A DNA stretch of 64,000 nt from Antedon mediterranea (Eukaryota; Echinodermata; Crinoidea; Comatulida; Antedonidae). How positions within the stretch are numbered: the first letter of the stretch is position 1; each line of letters opens with the position of its first letter. The stretch lies in the NCBI RefSeq assembly GCF_964355755.1, contig NC_092673.1, positions 5,337,001-5,401,000 of the forward strand, given 5' to 3'. The notes beneath the pieces were generated by a model. That model ran no database searches, had not been told where the DNA came from, and was given only the letters and a program-made list of their open reading frames with translations. Of the stretch, positions 48,440-61,814 are shown piece after piece. The translations under genes were made by a program, and so were the position numbers.

Positions 48440-51400
48440 ATAGAGCAAAAGCAAACAATATATATATATATAAAACACAGAAATGAAAATAACAATAAGA
48501 CGTAAAGCGGTACATTTCAATTGCAGTATAAATCATATTTATACATTTTCAATTGCTAGAGGTAAATATATTAACAAAAACACGTCCACTAAGTATTGTT
48601 TGATAATAAATAATATTTTGCAATCTTTTTGAAACTATTTACATTTTGTATGTTTTGGAACAAAAGAGGCAAAGATTCCTTTAAACATGAATTTGTATAC
48701 TTAAATTAAGAATTATTCATCTAAGATCGAGTATCTTTAAATTGAAAACTATTCAAATATTAATCTAAAATAAGAGTGAAATTGGTTAAAAGGCTTTGTT
48801 GTTAATAATTCATAAATTTGATTATCCCTAGCATATCCATATATGTACTGAAGCAAGTCTGAAACAATACATTTATTGATAATAAACAGGACTGAGCATG
48901 GATAACAACGTTTTCGGAAGATACCAAATAATCGGCGAGTCTTTTGTTTTCAACCGTTTTACACTTTGTGTGCGGGAAAACACACACGTGAAATAACAGA
49001 ATTTGACACTATGCGCATCAATTTCGCTTCAATTAATATGGGATTGGTAATTCCATACAAAAACATTTTACATTTAAATATTAATGCAATTTGGAATCAA
49101 TGAAGTGTATATTCAAACTAAAAATTTTAACAATTCAGATTATATATATAAATATATTTTTAAAGTATCTAGTTTTTTCAAACATAATATACACTAATCC
49201 TGAATACTGTGTGTGCAGTACTCAGCTTTGTGGTTATAAAGTAAATGTAGAATTATAAGTTATAGAAATATCGCACTGTGAAAATTACTCAACTGTAAAA
49301 ATTAATGACCATGAATATTAAAGTTGTTCTGGATGTCAAGGCTATTACACACACTACATTGACTACAGCTAGAGTAAGCTATACAGCAGGCTGCTTCAGT
49401 GTATACTTGGTATTAGTGGTGAGAACAGAACAACATCCAGGCTCACGTTTTATTACCGGTGTCTTCACATTATGTTATTATATCTGTAGGAATCATATTT
49501 TTTTATTTATTAAATGAAATGGTGATGCAGTTCTTATGTTTACAGTGATAATTCAAAGCAAGAGAGGAATCGTTTTTTTTGGTAAGTTTGTAGTAGATAC
49601 TAAATGTTAATATTAAATTTCTTTGAATATGATATTACTTTACTTTAAAACTAGAGAGATGTTGATGTGTAAGCAATGATGTATGATGCGTAGCTCTCTC
49701 GTGGCATTCATTAAAAATAATTTAATCTCTAAAAGCCAAGTTAAGTATATGTAATTACTGTATGTAGTATATATTTTACAATCTCTATGGATTCATAGTG
49801 AATTAATGTATTTGAAAGTATAGTAAGTTGGCAGGATCATTAGGTACTAGGATATTATTCTGGGTTACTTGACATTTTCTGAACCATAATATTAATTATG
49901 AATATGTATTTACAATTATTCATGTAGAATACAGATATGCTTTCTTTGTGTATATGGATAATTATATTCTCCTCTCGTTGTTAGGAAGATCTGTATTACG
50001 TTTTGTAAACATAATCAAGGCATCTGATTATAATAATGATAATTTTTCTTAGTTTAATATTTCTTATTTTTCATAAAATCTTTTACTATTGATGTACAAA
50101 CTTTCAGGAAAGGTGGTTTGAGTTCAGAAGTTTAAACCCCAGGTTGAATTGTTATTGTTGGTCATGCATAGAGATCCCAAGTTCCATTGTGAACAGGTTG
50201 TTACAATGTGTCTCTGCTTTTTAGACTCTTTCACTTAAACATATAAACACCTGCATATAGCTTTGTACAATTGAATTGCAGAACAGATTTTTATTATAAT
50301 TACAAATTATTTTTTTGCAGAATTGGAATTAAGAGAAATTCTAAACCACTCAGTGATTTTATTAGTGAAATATTAACATTTTACAGCAATATTTAAACAA
50401 ACAGTTAAATTCAAAAACTCATTGTCTGACAGACAATTTGAATATTTTTGCTTTAAATTACAGTTTTTTTTTGGGTAGATAATTTTTTCTATATAAGGGA
50501 ATAACTATTCTTCAGAATTTGGCAGTCTACTGCAGCACACATCCATCTTTCAACACCTTCTATTTACTTTACCTCTTTTGCTATTTTCAACCAATATTAA
50601 TTGTTTTTATATTTCCTCATGTCATCTCTCCATCTAAATCTGGGTTTGCCTCCAAATTATTATGGGACATTAACATTTTATATTCTACAAACAATTTGTT
50701 GAACAATTATTTTTTTCATGTTGAAAATATATCTTTAAAGATCATATGCTTCCTATCTAAGCTTTTAAATATAAATATTCCTTAATTTATAGAATAATAA
50801 TATGTTCAACGTCATGTTATTTATGTGGCTAAAATGTTTTTACTGAGAAATGAATACAGTAAATATCATGTTTCATTTCCATTAAAATTATGATGAAAAA
50901 TTTAAGAATTTAACACATCTGTAAATTGCATAAACACTAACTTTTTATTTTTGGATCTATATACTTAAAAAAAAATTATATAGGACACTTCCAAATGATT
51001 GACGATACTTTATATGAATGTAAAGATGAATCCAGAAATTTTAAATTCCACACAGTAATGCTATTGTATACCATGGAAATTCCTAACTAATATTAAGTAA
51101 GTCATGCTTTTTGTCTTAAATTTTCACTTCCTGGTCCGCAGGCCTGTCTGAACCTGTAGGTGATAATATATCTTTTACTTAACCAGTTTCGTCATATTTG
51201 TTCTCCCACGGGCCTAGAACATGTCCAATGCACGCTTCTTTCAATTATCCCCAGTTGACTGTAATTTTTCGGCGCCCTTAATTCTTTCACTTGGCCTTCG
51301 GTTGTTTGATCAGTGACTTGCATTGTTCTCCACAATTCCTTCTGGGTGATATATTAATTTTGATAAAAGGAGGAGGAGATGCTGGTTAATCATAAAGTAC

Positions 51401-54320
51401 AGTAGGTAATAATAAAACAACCATTGTCTTGTGGGCTACCACTTCTGGTAATGAGACTTTAAGACTGAACAATGTGTCCCCTTATAGGGGGTGTCCCAAA
51501 GGAGGGGTTTTCCTGTAAGATATGATACAATAGTATTTATTGTCATTTATACAACAAGATACAAATGAAATTTGGTTGGTTGATTTACATTTGACATAAA
51601 TACAATAACAAAGAAATTACAGAGATCTAACAAACTTATGATGCATGTTGCATGTATCCTAATTTATCACATTGTCAATTTGGTTCAATGATATAATTAT
51701 TTCAATGATTATAAATATTATTATTTATTAATCACTTTTTTTAGATGTTAAAAATTCAATTCGTGGACAACCCTCTGTTTCCTTGTACATTCAGTATGCA
51801 ATGCAAGAAGTCTGCCTAAAGTCAGAACCTGTCTTGTTGTTTTTAAAGTTAAACATTATTGGACATGTTTAATATTTTTAAACTTTTATTAATAGATTCT
51901 ATTTTCTAATATTCCAACATTTTTCTAATACTGTCTAGACTCCAGTTCATAACAGTTATTGAAATATTATCACAAATCATATTTAAAGAGTGGAATTTAT
52001 ACCCATATATAGGAAGTTGATGTAGGCCTATTCCCAAGGCCAGGCGTTGCACATAGGGGGCTTGGGGTAAAAAACTTCTATTCAATTTACGGTCACCGCC
52101 TAAACAAGAAAATCTGATTTGATAAACAATGTATAAAATCCCTCTATTATGGTGTATATTATGGTAGTGATTTTCATTCACATAAAGGTACTTCGTAAGT
52201 TGCTATTATTTAAGTCTTAAAGAGGATAATTTCAGATTGGTTATTTTCTAGCCCATTCATATGGAAGTAACAGGTTTAATTTGAGTTATTTGGTTTAATC
52301 TTCTAGGCCTACCTGATTTTCTGATGATTAATTGGTATTTTGTTACCCGATATTTGATAACAGATTTTCTGAATTTATGCATGTTTGAAAATGATGATGA
52401 AGTGTTCAATTGGAATGTTGAAAATCTGCAGGTAGTTGATAAAGTGATATTTTGATTAATTGTCTATTAAATAAGGGGAAATGCTTTGTGCTATAAAAAT
52501 AATTAAAAAATACTAAGGCATCATGTAGAAATTATTTATTGACCAAAAGAATACAGCTCTAAAAACCTGAAACAAACCAAATCACCAAAAGAAGAAAATC
52601 ACCAAGAAACCCGTTCAAGTATCCATTTACTCTTTCAAATGTTTACATATTTTTTTTCTAATCTTTTTGTGCTAATCATACACACTGAAACAAACTGAAA
52701 TCATGTTATTTCTGCTGCTGTAAAAAATGTTGTTAATGCAATAACTGCAGTAAAATAATTTTGACTTTTGAATATTTTAAATATTTACTTGAAAGTGGAA
52801 TATTAATTTAATTGATTTTAAAAAAAATTTTAAATAGATAAAAAAGAAAATAATTAAAAAGATAAATACTGAAGAAAATATTATTCAAAAAATATTAATT
52901 TATTTTGCATAAAAAACAGTATAGTGAATAATAAACGAATATTATTATGTGTACAGCAGCTTTAAACATGTATCACATGTTTTACAATTTCTAAAATCAT
53001 TTAACTTTTTTTCAAAATACTCTAAATGTACATATTGATTTTTCTTGTACAATTTCATTTAATGTTCACATGTCACATATTCAAGATTTAAAATATTGAC
53101 ATGATGTACAGCATGTCCCTACTACGTGTTTTGCCTGGCCACCATGTTGTAGTAGATCGTTGCCAATGATTGCCTGCTAAGACTGAGTACTGCCTCGGAG
53201 GTCGTAGATAATTTCTCGTTTATGATTGATACAACATTAGTAAGTTTAAAATGATTTCGATTATTTTAAAATGAAGCTGTAGATCATTAATGTACTGACC
53301 TGGATATGTTCCCAGGGTTCTTGGAGTGATTGACATTATGCAGGATCCTTTTATTATAAAGACCACTCCCAAATCCATTATAGTAAAGAGACTGACTCTG
53401 TTTGCAGCATATGCAGAATAAACGATGCGACGTTTATATGCAGTGCTTATCTAACTGTGAAGCTTCTTTGCATTAGTTATTTTTGTATTCAGGCATATTA
53501 TGGCAAAGTACGTTTAAATTAAAATGTATATTTCTAACTTCAATAATGTTGTGATCCATCAATTTGAACTTGTGGATGAGTGTGTTATTGGAGTTTTGTG
53601 CCTGCTATGGAACTATTTTCTGTGGCAATTAGCATACAAATTGAATCATGTGGACTTATTCGGCCACTTGCAGTACAAATTACTTATTTTCATATGTTAT
53701 CGTCTTCAGACTATGTTTTTTTTACCTTATCCTGCGATGGATATTTTTATGGACTGTGTTTCCGCTCTGGCACTTATTAACTGATATAAGCATACATTTA
53801 CATTGTGGCCTGAGCAGTGTCATCTTCATAGGATTATTTTACTTTATTGTTTCTGTTTAAACTTCCTGATCATGCAATTCATCATATATTTACTAATAAT
53901 CGTACATTATATTTTAATGTCATAGAAGAATTTATTTTTTAGTATGTGGACTTAAAATTTTATAGTCAATAAGAAAAATAAAGCATATGAATAAATATTG
54001 AATATTTATACTGGAACGTCATTCAGTATTGCAAGCACGTAACATTTTAACAGATGCTTGAAAAGATCTTTATAACTAACATTATGCTACCTGCTAAATA
54101 AACAACATATAGTTATTAATATTTGCATGCTTGAGTGAGTACGTACAGTGCTATCTGTTACTCCGCAATAATTAAGTTAGTATGTAATCATTAGTCCATC
54201 CAGGGTTCACAATAAAAACATCTTACAAGTCACGCTTTTACCAATTTCTAACTAGCATTAACGATGCAAGCTTATCCTTTATAATTATAATTACTTTTAT
54301 GTAAATTGAAGAAAATAACA
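48440..54320. other. 5.9 kb without a recognised gene
   Basis: AT-rich throughout, with no splice-flanked coding block. At about 50425-50515 the words 'tttgctttaaattacagttt' and 'ggataactattc'-like text suggest a minus-oriented fragment of the 'agatgtattgtccccc' MITE family. At 51120-51340 the sequence is GC-richer but not recognisable. Overlapping open frames at 53524-53860 are shadows of one another with no domain. Confidence 0.45.
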
Positions 54321-54324
54321 TTAA

Positions 54325-54679
54325 AGATGTTTTCTCCCTATGAAAAAAATGTGTTTCTATTTTTTTGTTGAATATGCCTTTTATTTTTTCATTTCACATA
54401 AAATTAATAATTATCCACTTTGACCAAAAATTGGATCGAAAAAAAATGTATTTACCTGAAAGAACTGTAATTTAAGGCAAAAAATTGTCAAATTTGCTGC
54501 CAGTCGATGGTTTTTGGTGAAATTGAACCATTTATTTTGTCATTTTATAAGTGAAAACATTATTTTTTTTCATTTTTTTTTCTATGGAAGTGATAAACTT
54601 GATTAAAACTACAAAATAACATATTCAAAGTCTGATTTAATTAATCTTCATTTTTCATGTTTTGTGGGACAATACATCT
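54325..54679 (+). mobile_element. TTAA-flanked MITE, 'agatgtattgtccccc' family, copy 4
   Basis: Flanks are TTAA at 54321-54324 and 54680-54683. The left end is diverged (agatgttttctccct) while the right end gggacaatacatct is standard. The interior matches the other complete copies, including 'ccactttgaccaaaaattgg'. Confidence 0.85.
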
Positions 54680-54683
54680 TTAA

Positions 54684-55020
54684 CAATAATCTGTAGTCCT
54701 CCTACTACCTAGAGTTCCGTAAAATAGTAGTCCATTTCTTAAAATGAATTGTAATGCATTTCAGAGATGATCTTATTTCAGTTGAAGAAACAAATTACAA
54801 AATTCAAGTTTTTAAATTTTAAATTTTTTTTATTTCCAAGACAGACGGTCCATTAAAATGAATGACAATGCATTTTAGATCTGATCTAGTTTTTGTTAAA
54901 GAAACCGCTTGCTTATTGATAATTCAGCAATTCAACTTATTTTTTTTTTGTTATAAGCAATATCAATATTTTATTTCAAGAGAGACAATCTATTTCTTAA
55001 AATTAATGACAATGCATTTC
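54684..55020. other. Stretch without a gene
   Basis: A loosely repeated phrase 'cttaaaat.aatgacaatgcattt' appears near 54735, 54855 and 54995, suggesting an old direct duplication of about 120-140 bp. Confidence 0.4.
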
Positions 55021-55027
55021 TTCAGAG

Positions 55028-55069
55028 CACAGAGCATAAAGATATTATGTTCGCTATAATATCTCTATG
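55028..55069. mobile_element. 42-bp palindromic insertion with 7-bp target duplication
   Basis: TTCAGAG stands on both sides (55021-55027 and 55070-55076). The insert contains CATAAAGATATTAT, six bases, and TATAATATCTCTATG, a diverged version of the 36-bp palindrome at 35820-35855, preceded by an extra CACAGAG. Confidence 0.6.
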
Positions 55070-55076
55070 TTCAGAG

Positions 55077-56250
55077 TGATCTAGTTTTTTGTTGATTATG
55101 TTTATTGATATAAAAAGCAATGCAAGAGTTTTGTTGTTGTTATAACAATATCAATATATTTTTTAATTCCCAACATATGCAATGCATCGTTAAAACCCCT
55201 TGTTATAATATCCATATGGTAATAATAAGTATCGAGATGAGTTTCCTTTGTCTAAAATCAATATAAAGATATCTATAACTTAATTTATGGTAGTATCTGA
55301 TATATAACAATGAAGTGATATGAGTCATTAAATAGATATTGATATGGTTGATAATGAATCATTCACTGAGGGACTACCTTTATGCAAAGAAAACATGCAA
55401 GGTTGTATTATATAGCATAACTATTGTATAAGAGTAGCAGCTTTACAACAATTACTTTTAATCACAATATACTGTCTGTACATTTGATTATATTTTCAAA
55501 TGTGAAACCATTGTTGGTATTTAATTGCATTTTATTGAATTGAATGAAATGTAGTTTTTTATATATAAAGTCGGTTTATTGAAAATATTTTATAGATGCA
55601 AATTTAATAAATGAATGCAAGAAAATCTTAATTTGAACTTTTCAACTCATTTTATAAATACAACCTGCGTTTCATTTAAGTTAATTATGATGCTTTTAAG
55701 TGCTTTAGAAGCTGAATCTGGTGCTAATTTTATAATTAGCTAGAGTATGTTTTTAATTGAAATCTGGGCTAGTACTAAAAACAGTAAAGTTTTATCAATA
55801 TTATCATCTAGTATCCATATATAAACAACCAGTCTAGTACAACACTGCAGAATATTCTTAATAAAATATATATATGTAGAGATTGGATGATGAAGACAAG
55901 TTGTCCATTTTCTATTTTCTTACTGCTATTTATTCTTCTTTAAAATGCACATCTATGTATACACACGTACTCAGTGTGTACTCTCTAAATAAAAGATTGG
56001 AAAGAAAGATGTATATTACATCATGGTGCTAGATAAAATGTTTATGATGATTTTTATTGCAATCACTTTCTATAATTTAATTTATGTTGTAAATAAATCA
56101 ATACCCTGTTTGTTTAAAATGCATATAGATATTGTAAAATCTTCAGGGATGAAGTCAAAAAATAATTTGAGGGATGGGTATTGTAACCTTTTAAAACATT
56201 GCTGTAATATAGTCCATGTTTCGGGTGGTATAAAAGAAACCTGCAATTTA
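55077..56250. other. Stretch without a recognised gene
   Basis: AT-rich. The open frame starting at 56023 runs into the MITE at 56251 and is not a credible gene. Confidence 0.45.
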
Positions 56251-56375
56251 TTAAGCTCTGTCTACACTTTCAAACTTTATGTGACAGATATTTTATGTTC
56301 CTATATATTGACATGATGATGTCACATCACTACCATATTTGGGCATATCACTACCATGTTTGGGCACATCAAACT
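56251..56375. mobile_element. Palindromic MITE copy 5, right end lost
   Basis: It starts taagctctgtctacacttt, continues with 'tatattgacatgatgatgtc' and two 'accatatttgggca' blocks, and fades after 'gggcacatcaaactt', so the right inverted repeat is missing. Confidence 0.78.
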
Positions 56376-56805
56376 TGTTTGTTTATTGTTTATACTGCTT
56401 TAACTTGTGAATGATTCATCAGTGATGAGTTAAGTTGTCTTATTCACACCACTAAGCTTGTAACATTCTCTTGAGTGATTGAACCATGAGATAAATTTTA
56501 TTCAGTGCAAATGCTACAAAGCATAAAAAACTGGGATCTATAATTTAGTTAGGTAAGCTTAGAATTACTCATAATTTTAGTGTGAATATAGCTAAATATT
56601 TTTCAATAATGTAGAGAAAAACAGTATATAGTAGTACGGTTGGAAGAATTTATTCGATTCATTATAGATGATACAAATACTTTGTTTTGTTTACAATGAC
56701 TTTAAATTTTACAGAACCTATAGTTATTGACTTGTTGGATTTGTAATATGCTGCTGAGGTAAAAAAAAAAGAGATTGATTAATTAGGGCACTTATCAACT
56801 ATTAC
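56376..56805. other. Stretch without a gene
   Basis: No supported feature. Confidence 0.5.
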
Positions 56806-56945
56806 AGGGCCGTAGCCACTAGTATGGTTGGTAAACCTGACCACTTTTTCACAGAGGCCTTTGACAACCCAGTGGCTTGAACAGATATTGTTCCCTTTTC
56901 TTGCGAAAACCTCACCACTTTATTACTTGTGGCTATCATCACTGT
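56806..56945. repeat. Dispersed repeat, inverted partner of 46479-46622
   Basis: It contains 'gggccgtagccactagtat', 'ccactttttcacagaggcct' and 'caccactttattacttgtgg', complements of the words in the copy about 10 kb away. Both copies end in 'tagccac' words, which may mark the element's ends. Confidence 0.65.
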
Positions 56946-59587
56946 ATATTGCTGTATGCCTCACCTTTAGTTTTAACATGTATGTACTACATTGTTGAAA
57001 TATATTGTTGGCTAAGTACAGTATGCAACATGTGTCCATAGTTGATTTGCATCAGGTTGATCATTTCATGATAGCTTCTATTGTAAATAGATTTACATCA
57101 CTATGAGAATTATATAATCAATAGTTAACTATTGCACATAATAATTGCATATTTATTTCATTAATGCTACAGTTTAATGTTAAAATGCTCCTTTGTATCA
57201 CTAATGATTACTTGAATTACCTCTTTGATATTTGGATATAATTAAATTTAAATACATTCATAAATATGGGCAAAAAGAAGTGCACAGTTTTTCAAAAATG
57301 TCTTCAAAAAGGCTTTAAATTTACTAAAACTGTGGTAACTGGTTCTAATTTCTATTTTAAATTGAAGTTCTAGTCTGCTTTTCCAAAAAAAAAAAAAAAA
57401 AAATTTTGGAAAAATTTTGAATATGATAAATTCGAAACAGTTATAACCTTCTTTATACATTTGCAATGTGTGTGATTGTGAAATTAAAGCCTGTACTAAC
57501 TTTGGCTGATATATTATTTTGAAAATTCTAATTTGTGAATCAATACAAAAACATCCTTAAACATTGCGTGCTATTGGAAGCCTTAAAAGATTTGTGATAA
57601 TATAAACATTTTCATTAATTGGTTGATTGAAAATGTACAAGTAGTAATTAGTACTACGAGTAAAGCTATCTCTCAAAGAAAAGGATTTTATTTAGCCATG
57701 ACTTGGAGAGGAGTTTAAAATTCATATTGTTTAATGTAGAATACAATTGTAACCATATTTTAATATGATACCACTTTGGTCTAATAGAGGTAAATCGGTC
57801 CCGAAGTTGTCCCTAAACTTAACCTTTAATTGCGTTCTACTGTCATTCTAATTTTATATTGCTTTTGTAAAATATAATTAGCAATAAGGCATATATTAGT
57901 GAGTATAGGATGACTGTAAATATGCTGCTTACTGGGTTGTGACCCTCGCATCAATAAGCGTCATTACGCAGTCCTGATACGGTCCTGATACGGTCCTGTT
58001 TCATAAACTCACTCTTTAAACATGAGCACATCATTCATTGTTTAATCAATGTTCGAATTAAAGTTATGATTATTGCAACTGATTGGGCATTTCATTTCTA
58101 TTATGCATATTGAAATTGAAAATACATGATATATTGATTGAACCATATATACAGTATTTGAACAGGTTAGAAATATTTGCATTTAATTGATGTGAAGTAC
58201 ACTGAATTTGTTTATGTTGTATTCTTTGAAGAATTTTATTATGCTGGTTTCGTTTTCAAATAAACTTCTTTACACTTCATGACTATCCAGAAACAGGTCA
58301 CTTAAAGTCTAGATACACTTTGTACAGTATAATAAAAATATTGAATATTGAATTGAAAGGTATACACACACCTTACCCCTCTCCCTCTCTCCACCCTCTT
58401 CCAAAAAAAAAAATTTAAATTGATTGTTTAATAAATTTATATTAATTTTCAATGCCTCACTGTGACATGTACTGTATTTTTATAACTTCTACCAGCAGGG
58501 AATAATAGAGTAAGCCCAGGAAAATTGCTATTCAATTACAGTACAGTTACATTTTATAATACTTTAAGATAGATAAAATGAATGATATTATGATGCCATT
58601 GGCAACAATTAAAATGTAAATTGAGAATGATACAGGAGAGGACGTAAATGAGCAAAAAACCTGAATGATGCAAATCTGCTCTGACTAATCATCTCTGTTA
58701 CGCTTAAGTATGATATTTCTATGTTATCAAAAGAGATAATGTCATATTTATTTTATTCTGCACCCCAAGCACAAAATTAAATGTTAAAAGCATACATTTG
58801 TAATGATATTGAGTATTCCATTGTATGAGTGGAAAATAATTATGCACATTGAGGGCAGTGTTTGAAAGTCAGTTGGACAATGTTATGCAAGTGAATGGTA
58901 GATATATTGTAGACATTCAGTTTGGAAGGTAGGAATATATTTCACAATTAAATAAACTTTGTTTTGTGGGGTAATGTATTGAAGATGAAAAATCTAGTTC
59001 AAAATTGTTAAGATGCACAGAGAGATCTTTGATCCATAGTGCAATGTACCGTAATTGAAAGCATCCTTGTATAAAATTTAACATGATTTTTCATGACCAT
59101 ATTTGAGCCGATTTATAGGTTGATTATCCGTTGCAATTAACTTGTTGAATAGACAATGGTATAAGTGCCGATATTGCCATTTGTAATCTGAATATTGTAG
59201 TTTACAGCGCTTGATTAGAGAAATGTCTTCATCAGCCGTAAAGCACCCAGTACTAGTTCAATCGGGGAGAACATAACCTTGTTTTTGTTAAATTTTAATA
59301 AAAACATTGGGCACATGTCTCAATTTCACCCCTCACTACAACTATACACTCTTTATTTATGGTTCGGTGGGGTTGTAAAAATCTGAATCGTTCCGTCAAC
59401 CGTGAGGTGTTGCATTTGATATGATTTGGTAAAATTTTTTCCTCTGACAAAAGCCTTGGTTACTACAATAGTCAATTGCCATTAGATCGAAATTGTTTAT
59501 GTTATGAGTTGGCCCAATAAAAATAATAATAATCATAATAATGGCATTGATCGTTACCTTGTGTTTTTCATTGCTGATGGTAGTCAT
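56946..59587. other. 2.6 kb without a recognised gene
   Basis: AT-rich. A run of about 18 A occurs at 57386-57402. A short direct repeat, 'tcctgatacgg', occurs near 57974. No coding block with splice context. Confidence 0.45.
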
Positions 59588-59591
59588 TTAA

Positions 59592-59725
59592 AGCCTCAAT
59601 CAACCAGATTTAATTGGTCAAATTAAGTCGCCGACTAAAGTGACCAAGAAAAGTCTGTAAATTTTACAGGCCACTGCCTTTTTAGTGATAGTTACTTGGT
59701 TAAATTTTTCAGTTCGAACAAGGCT
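59592..59725. mobile_element. 134-bp TTAA-flanked MITE
   Basis: TTAA at 59588-59591 and 59726-59729 flanks ends agcctcaatcaacc and the complement of gttcgaacaaggct. The arms match over about 5-12 bp with mismatches. It is small and non-coding, another of the TTAA-target elements in this window. Confidence 0.6.
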
Positions 59726-59729
59726 TTAA

Positions 59730-60376
59730 ATTTCATTTGTTTAATATAATATATGGTAAACAAAAGAACAAGACTCAACTATAGAATGATTGAGAAAAAC
59801 TTTTTAGTCATGTCCACATTATCAAACAATCTGTAAATGGCATCATGAATTACAAGACGAGACATTTATAGGCAGAAGACGCCGATTTCTGCAATTAAGT
59901 TTTCCTCAAAAATGGAAACAAGTTTTTTATAAACTAAAGTAACAATTCAAAAAATAAGTACTAAACAAAATATATAACGTGCGTCTTATTGACGACAACA
60001 AGGTTTCCTTTTGTAAAATTTTTTTATTTTCTCTATAAACCTTTCCATTGTTATTCGGTTGTGTGTGTGAGTTTTTATTACCTGGACTAATTTCTTGGGC
60101 CAATGAACATTAAAAATCCAGGTTTAGTTTTATTATCAGTATTAAAAGGAGGAATTTTGTAAATGCAATAAAATTGGCAATTAATAATTGTTTGATTGAT
60201 GTAGGTAATGGGTGTTTGACCTGGGAAAAATGGTGTGAAATACTGTAAGGTTTGTGGTTTAAATATTACCAATTCAGGTTTGAGTGTTAAAATCCTGGCT
60301 GTACAATTTTATTCTACCAATCCTTCCATGTTTATATATTTTGGTTTTTTGGAACAGAACATGAATTAAAAATCGC
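59730..60376. other. Stretch without a recognised gene
   Basis: No supported feature. The minus-strand open frame at 60087-60272 has no domain. Confidence 0.45.
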
Positions 60377-60718
60377 CCGGTGATATACTGAAATTTAATT
60401 AATTTGAAACGATAAGATGAGGAAATCTGTGCGAATGATATAAAGTTGCCCCAACCGAGATTTGTACTCTAAACATTCTGCTTGATATGCAGATGTCTTA
60501 ACCATTAGACTACTAGAGCTATCATGGTATTCTTTAAACTCGATTGGATAGCGACTCTTTATCACTCTCGTCGTAGACAGAGATCAAATTAATATACTCT
60601 CATCTTTTCAGTAATTTTATTCAGGAAGTGGGATCTCCAAAGAGATAATTTTATATATATACACATCAGGCACAGACTGTTAATTCTAAACCGGCCGGTG
60701 ATATACTGAAATTTAATT
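60377..60718. repeat. 24-bp direct repeats bracketing a tRNA-like segment
   Basis: The same 24 bases (starting ccggtgatatactgaaattt) stand at 60377-60400 and 60695-60718, 318 bp apart in direct orientation, with similar but imperfect sequence just before each. This could be a terminal-repeat element or an old tandem duplication. The interior holds the tRNA-like segment at 60450-60525. Confidence 0.65.
60450..60525 (-). repeat. Decayed tRNA-like sequence, probable SINE head
   Basis: On the minus strand the sequence reads GCTCTAGTAGTCTAATGG with TTAAGACA (A-box-like), then a pairing anticodon arm TCTGC-ATATCAA-GCAGA, and then GAGTACAAATCTCGG, a weakened B box. The acceptor arm does not pair, so it is not a functional tRNA gene. 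Confidence 0.5.
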
Positions 60719-61160
60719 CAATAAACAGTAAAGATAAGGATGATATATATATATTTAATTCTAGTTCATAAACCTTTAAGCAAATTAACAATCTAGGAAC
60801 CATGTATTGTACTGTATTTAACAGTCGTCCCCTGAAGCAGCCAATCTTGTATTATTTTAAACTCTACCTGTTGTTTAATATTCGAGTGTCAGATCCACAT
60901 CAATTGTTGTCAGGTCGCTGCTATGTAGTTTAATTGAAATTTCTTTAAAGTCATCCGAGTTCACCCATATAGTCAGTATTTCTCTTTGATCTGTTGGTTT
61001 GTGATTATGCAAGCCTATGATTAACTGATGAGTTCTGCATGGGAACTTTCTACCATTGTCTGATAATTGCTGGTTTTTTTATGGTCACTATCATCCAAAC
61101 AATAGGATAGTACTATTGTATCATAATGGTAATTTACTAGATTGATTCAGAATAAAAAAT
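60719..61160. other. Stretch without a gene
   Basis: No supported feature. Confidence 0.5.
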
Positions 61161-61161
61161 A

Positions 61162-61572
61162 CTGTTCACGGTGCAGTTTTTTTTACATGTGTGACCTGAC
61201 CAACAACGTCTTAATGATCCTTTTTTAGCCATCAACCACATGAATGGTCACTGGTTGAAATATACTGCCATAGTACCAATTTAATAGTTGGCTGATTGTT
61301 TATTTCATTCAGATACAGATAACTTAATATTGTCCAAATAAACTGGAAATTGCATTGCTCACTTATATAAGAATATAGTATAAAAACAAAAAATATATTA
61401 AAAAAATTACTGATTTATATTGTAATCATAAAGATTTTATTATTGGGTTATATTTAGCTGGTTTTCATGGTGCAATTTTTACATGACTATTAGTATTTTT
61501 GAGTCCCAACCACACTAATGGTCAGTGGTTGAAATAAACTGCCATAGTACCAATTTAATATTGGCCCGTGAT
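61162..61572. repeat. Diverged direct duplication, period about 275-290 bp
   Basis: The phrases 'cactggttgaaatatactgc' and 'catagtaccaatttaatagt' near 61250-61292 recur near 61526-61565, and the upstream 'ggtgcagttttttttacat' recurs as 'ggtgcaatttttacatga'. The copies differ by substitutions and indels, so the duplication is old. Confidence 0.65.
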
Positions 61573-61814
61573 ATTTGCAGATTAATATTTGATAGTTCAC
61601 AGATATTTTTGCAAACTGTATTGATATGCTTTTGTGGCTGAACTACCAAGTTGTTTCCTTCAGCTTATTAATTAGTGTGGTAGCAATTAGTCAATTTTGA
61701 ATTTCATCAGTGAAATTAATGGCAGGTAGGAATGTACAGTGTCTGTTATTAGCATTGTTGTAAGGTCAACATGGTGTCAATTAGGACTTGAGTGGATGTG
61801 CATCTAATCAATAA

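Noticed and set aside
53524-53860. Three overlapping plus-strand frames that might be a membrane protein
   Set aside because: They are different frames of the same DNA, all hydrophobic because of T-rich codons, and none is better supported than the others.
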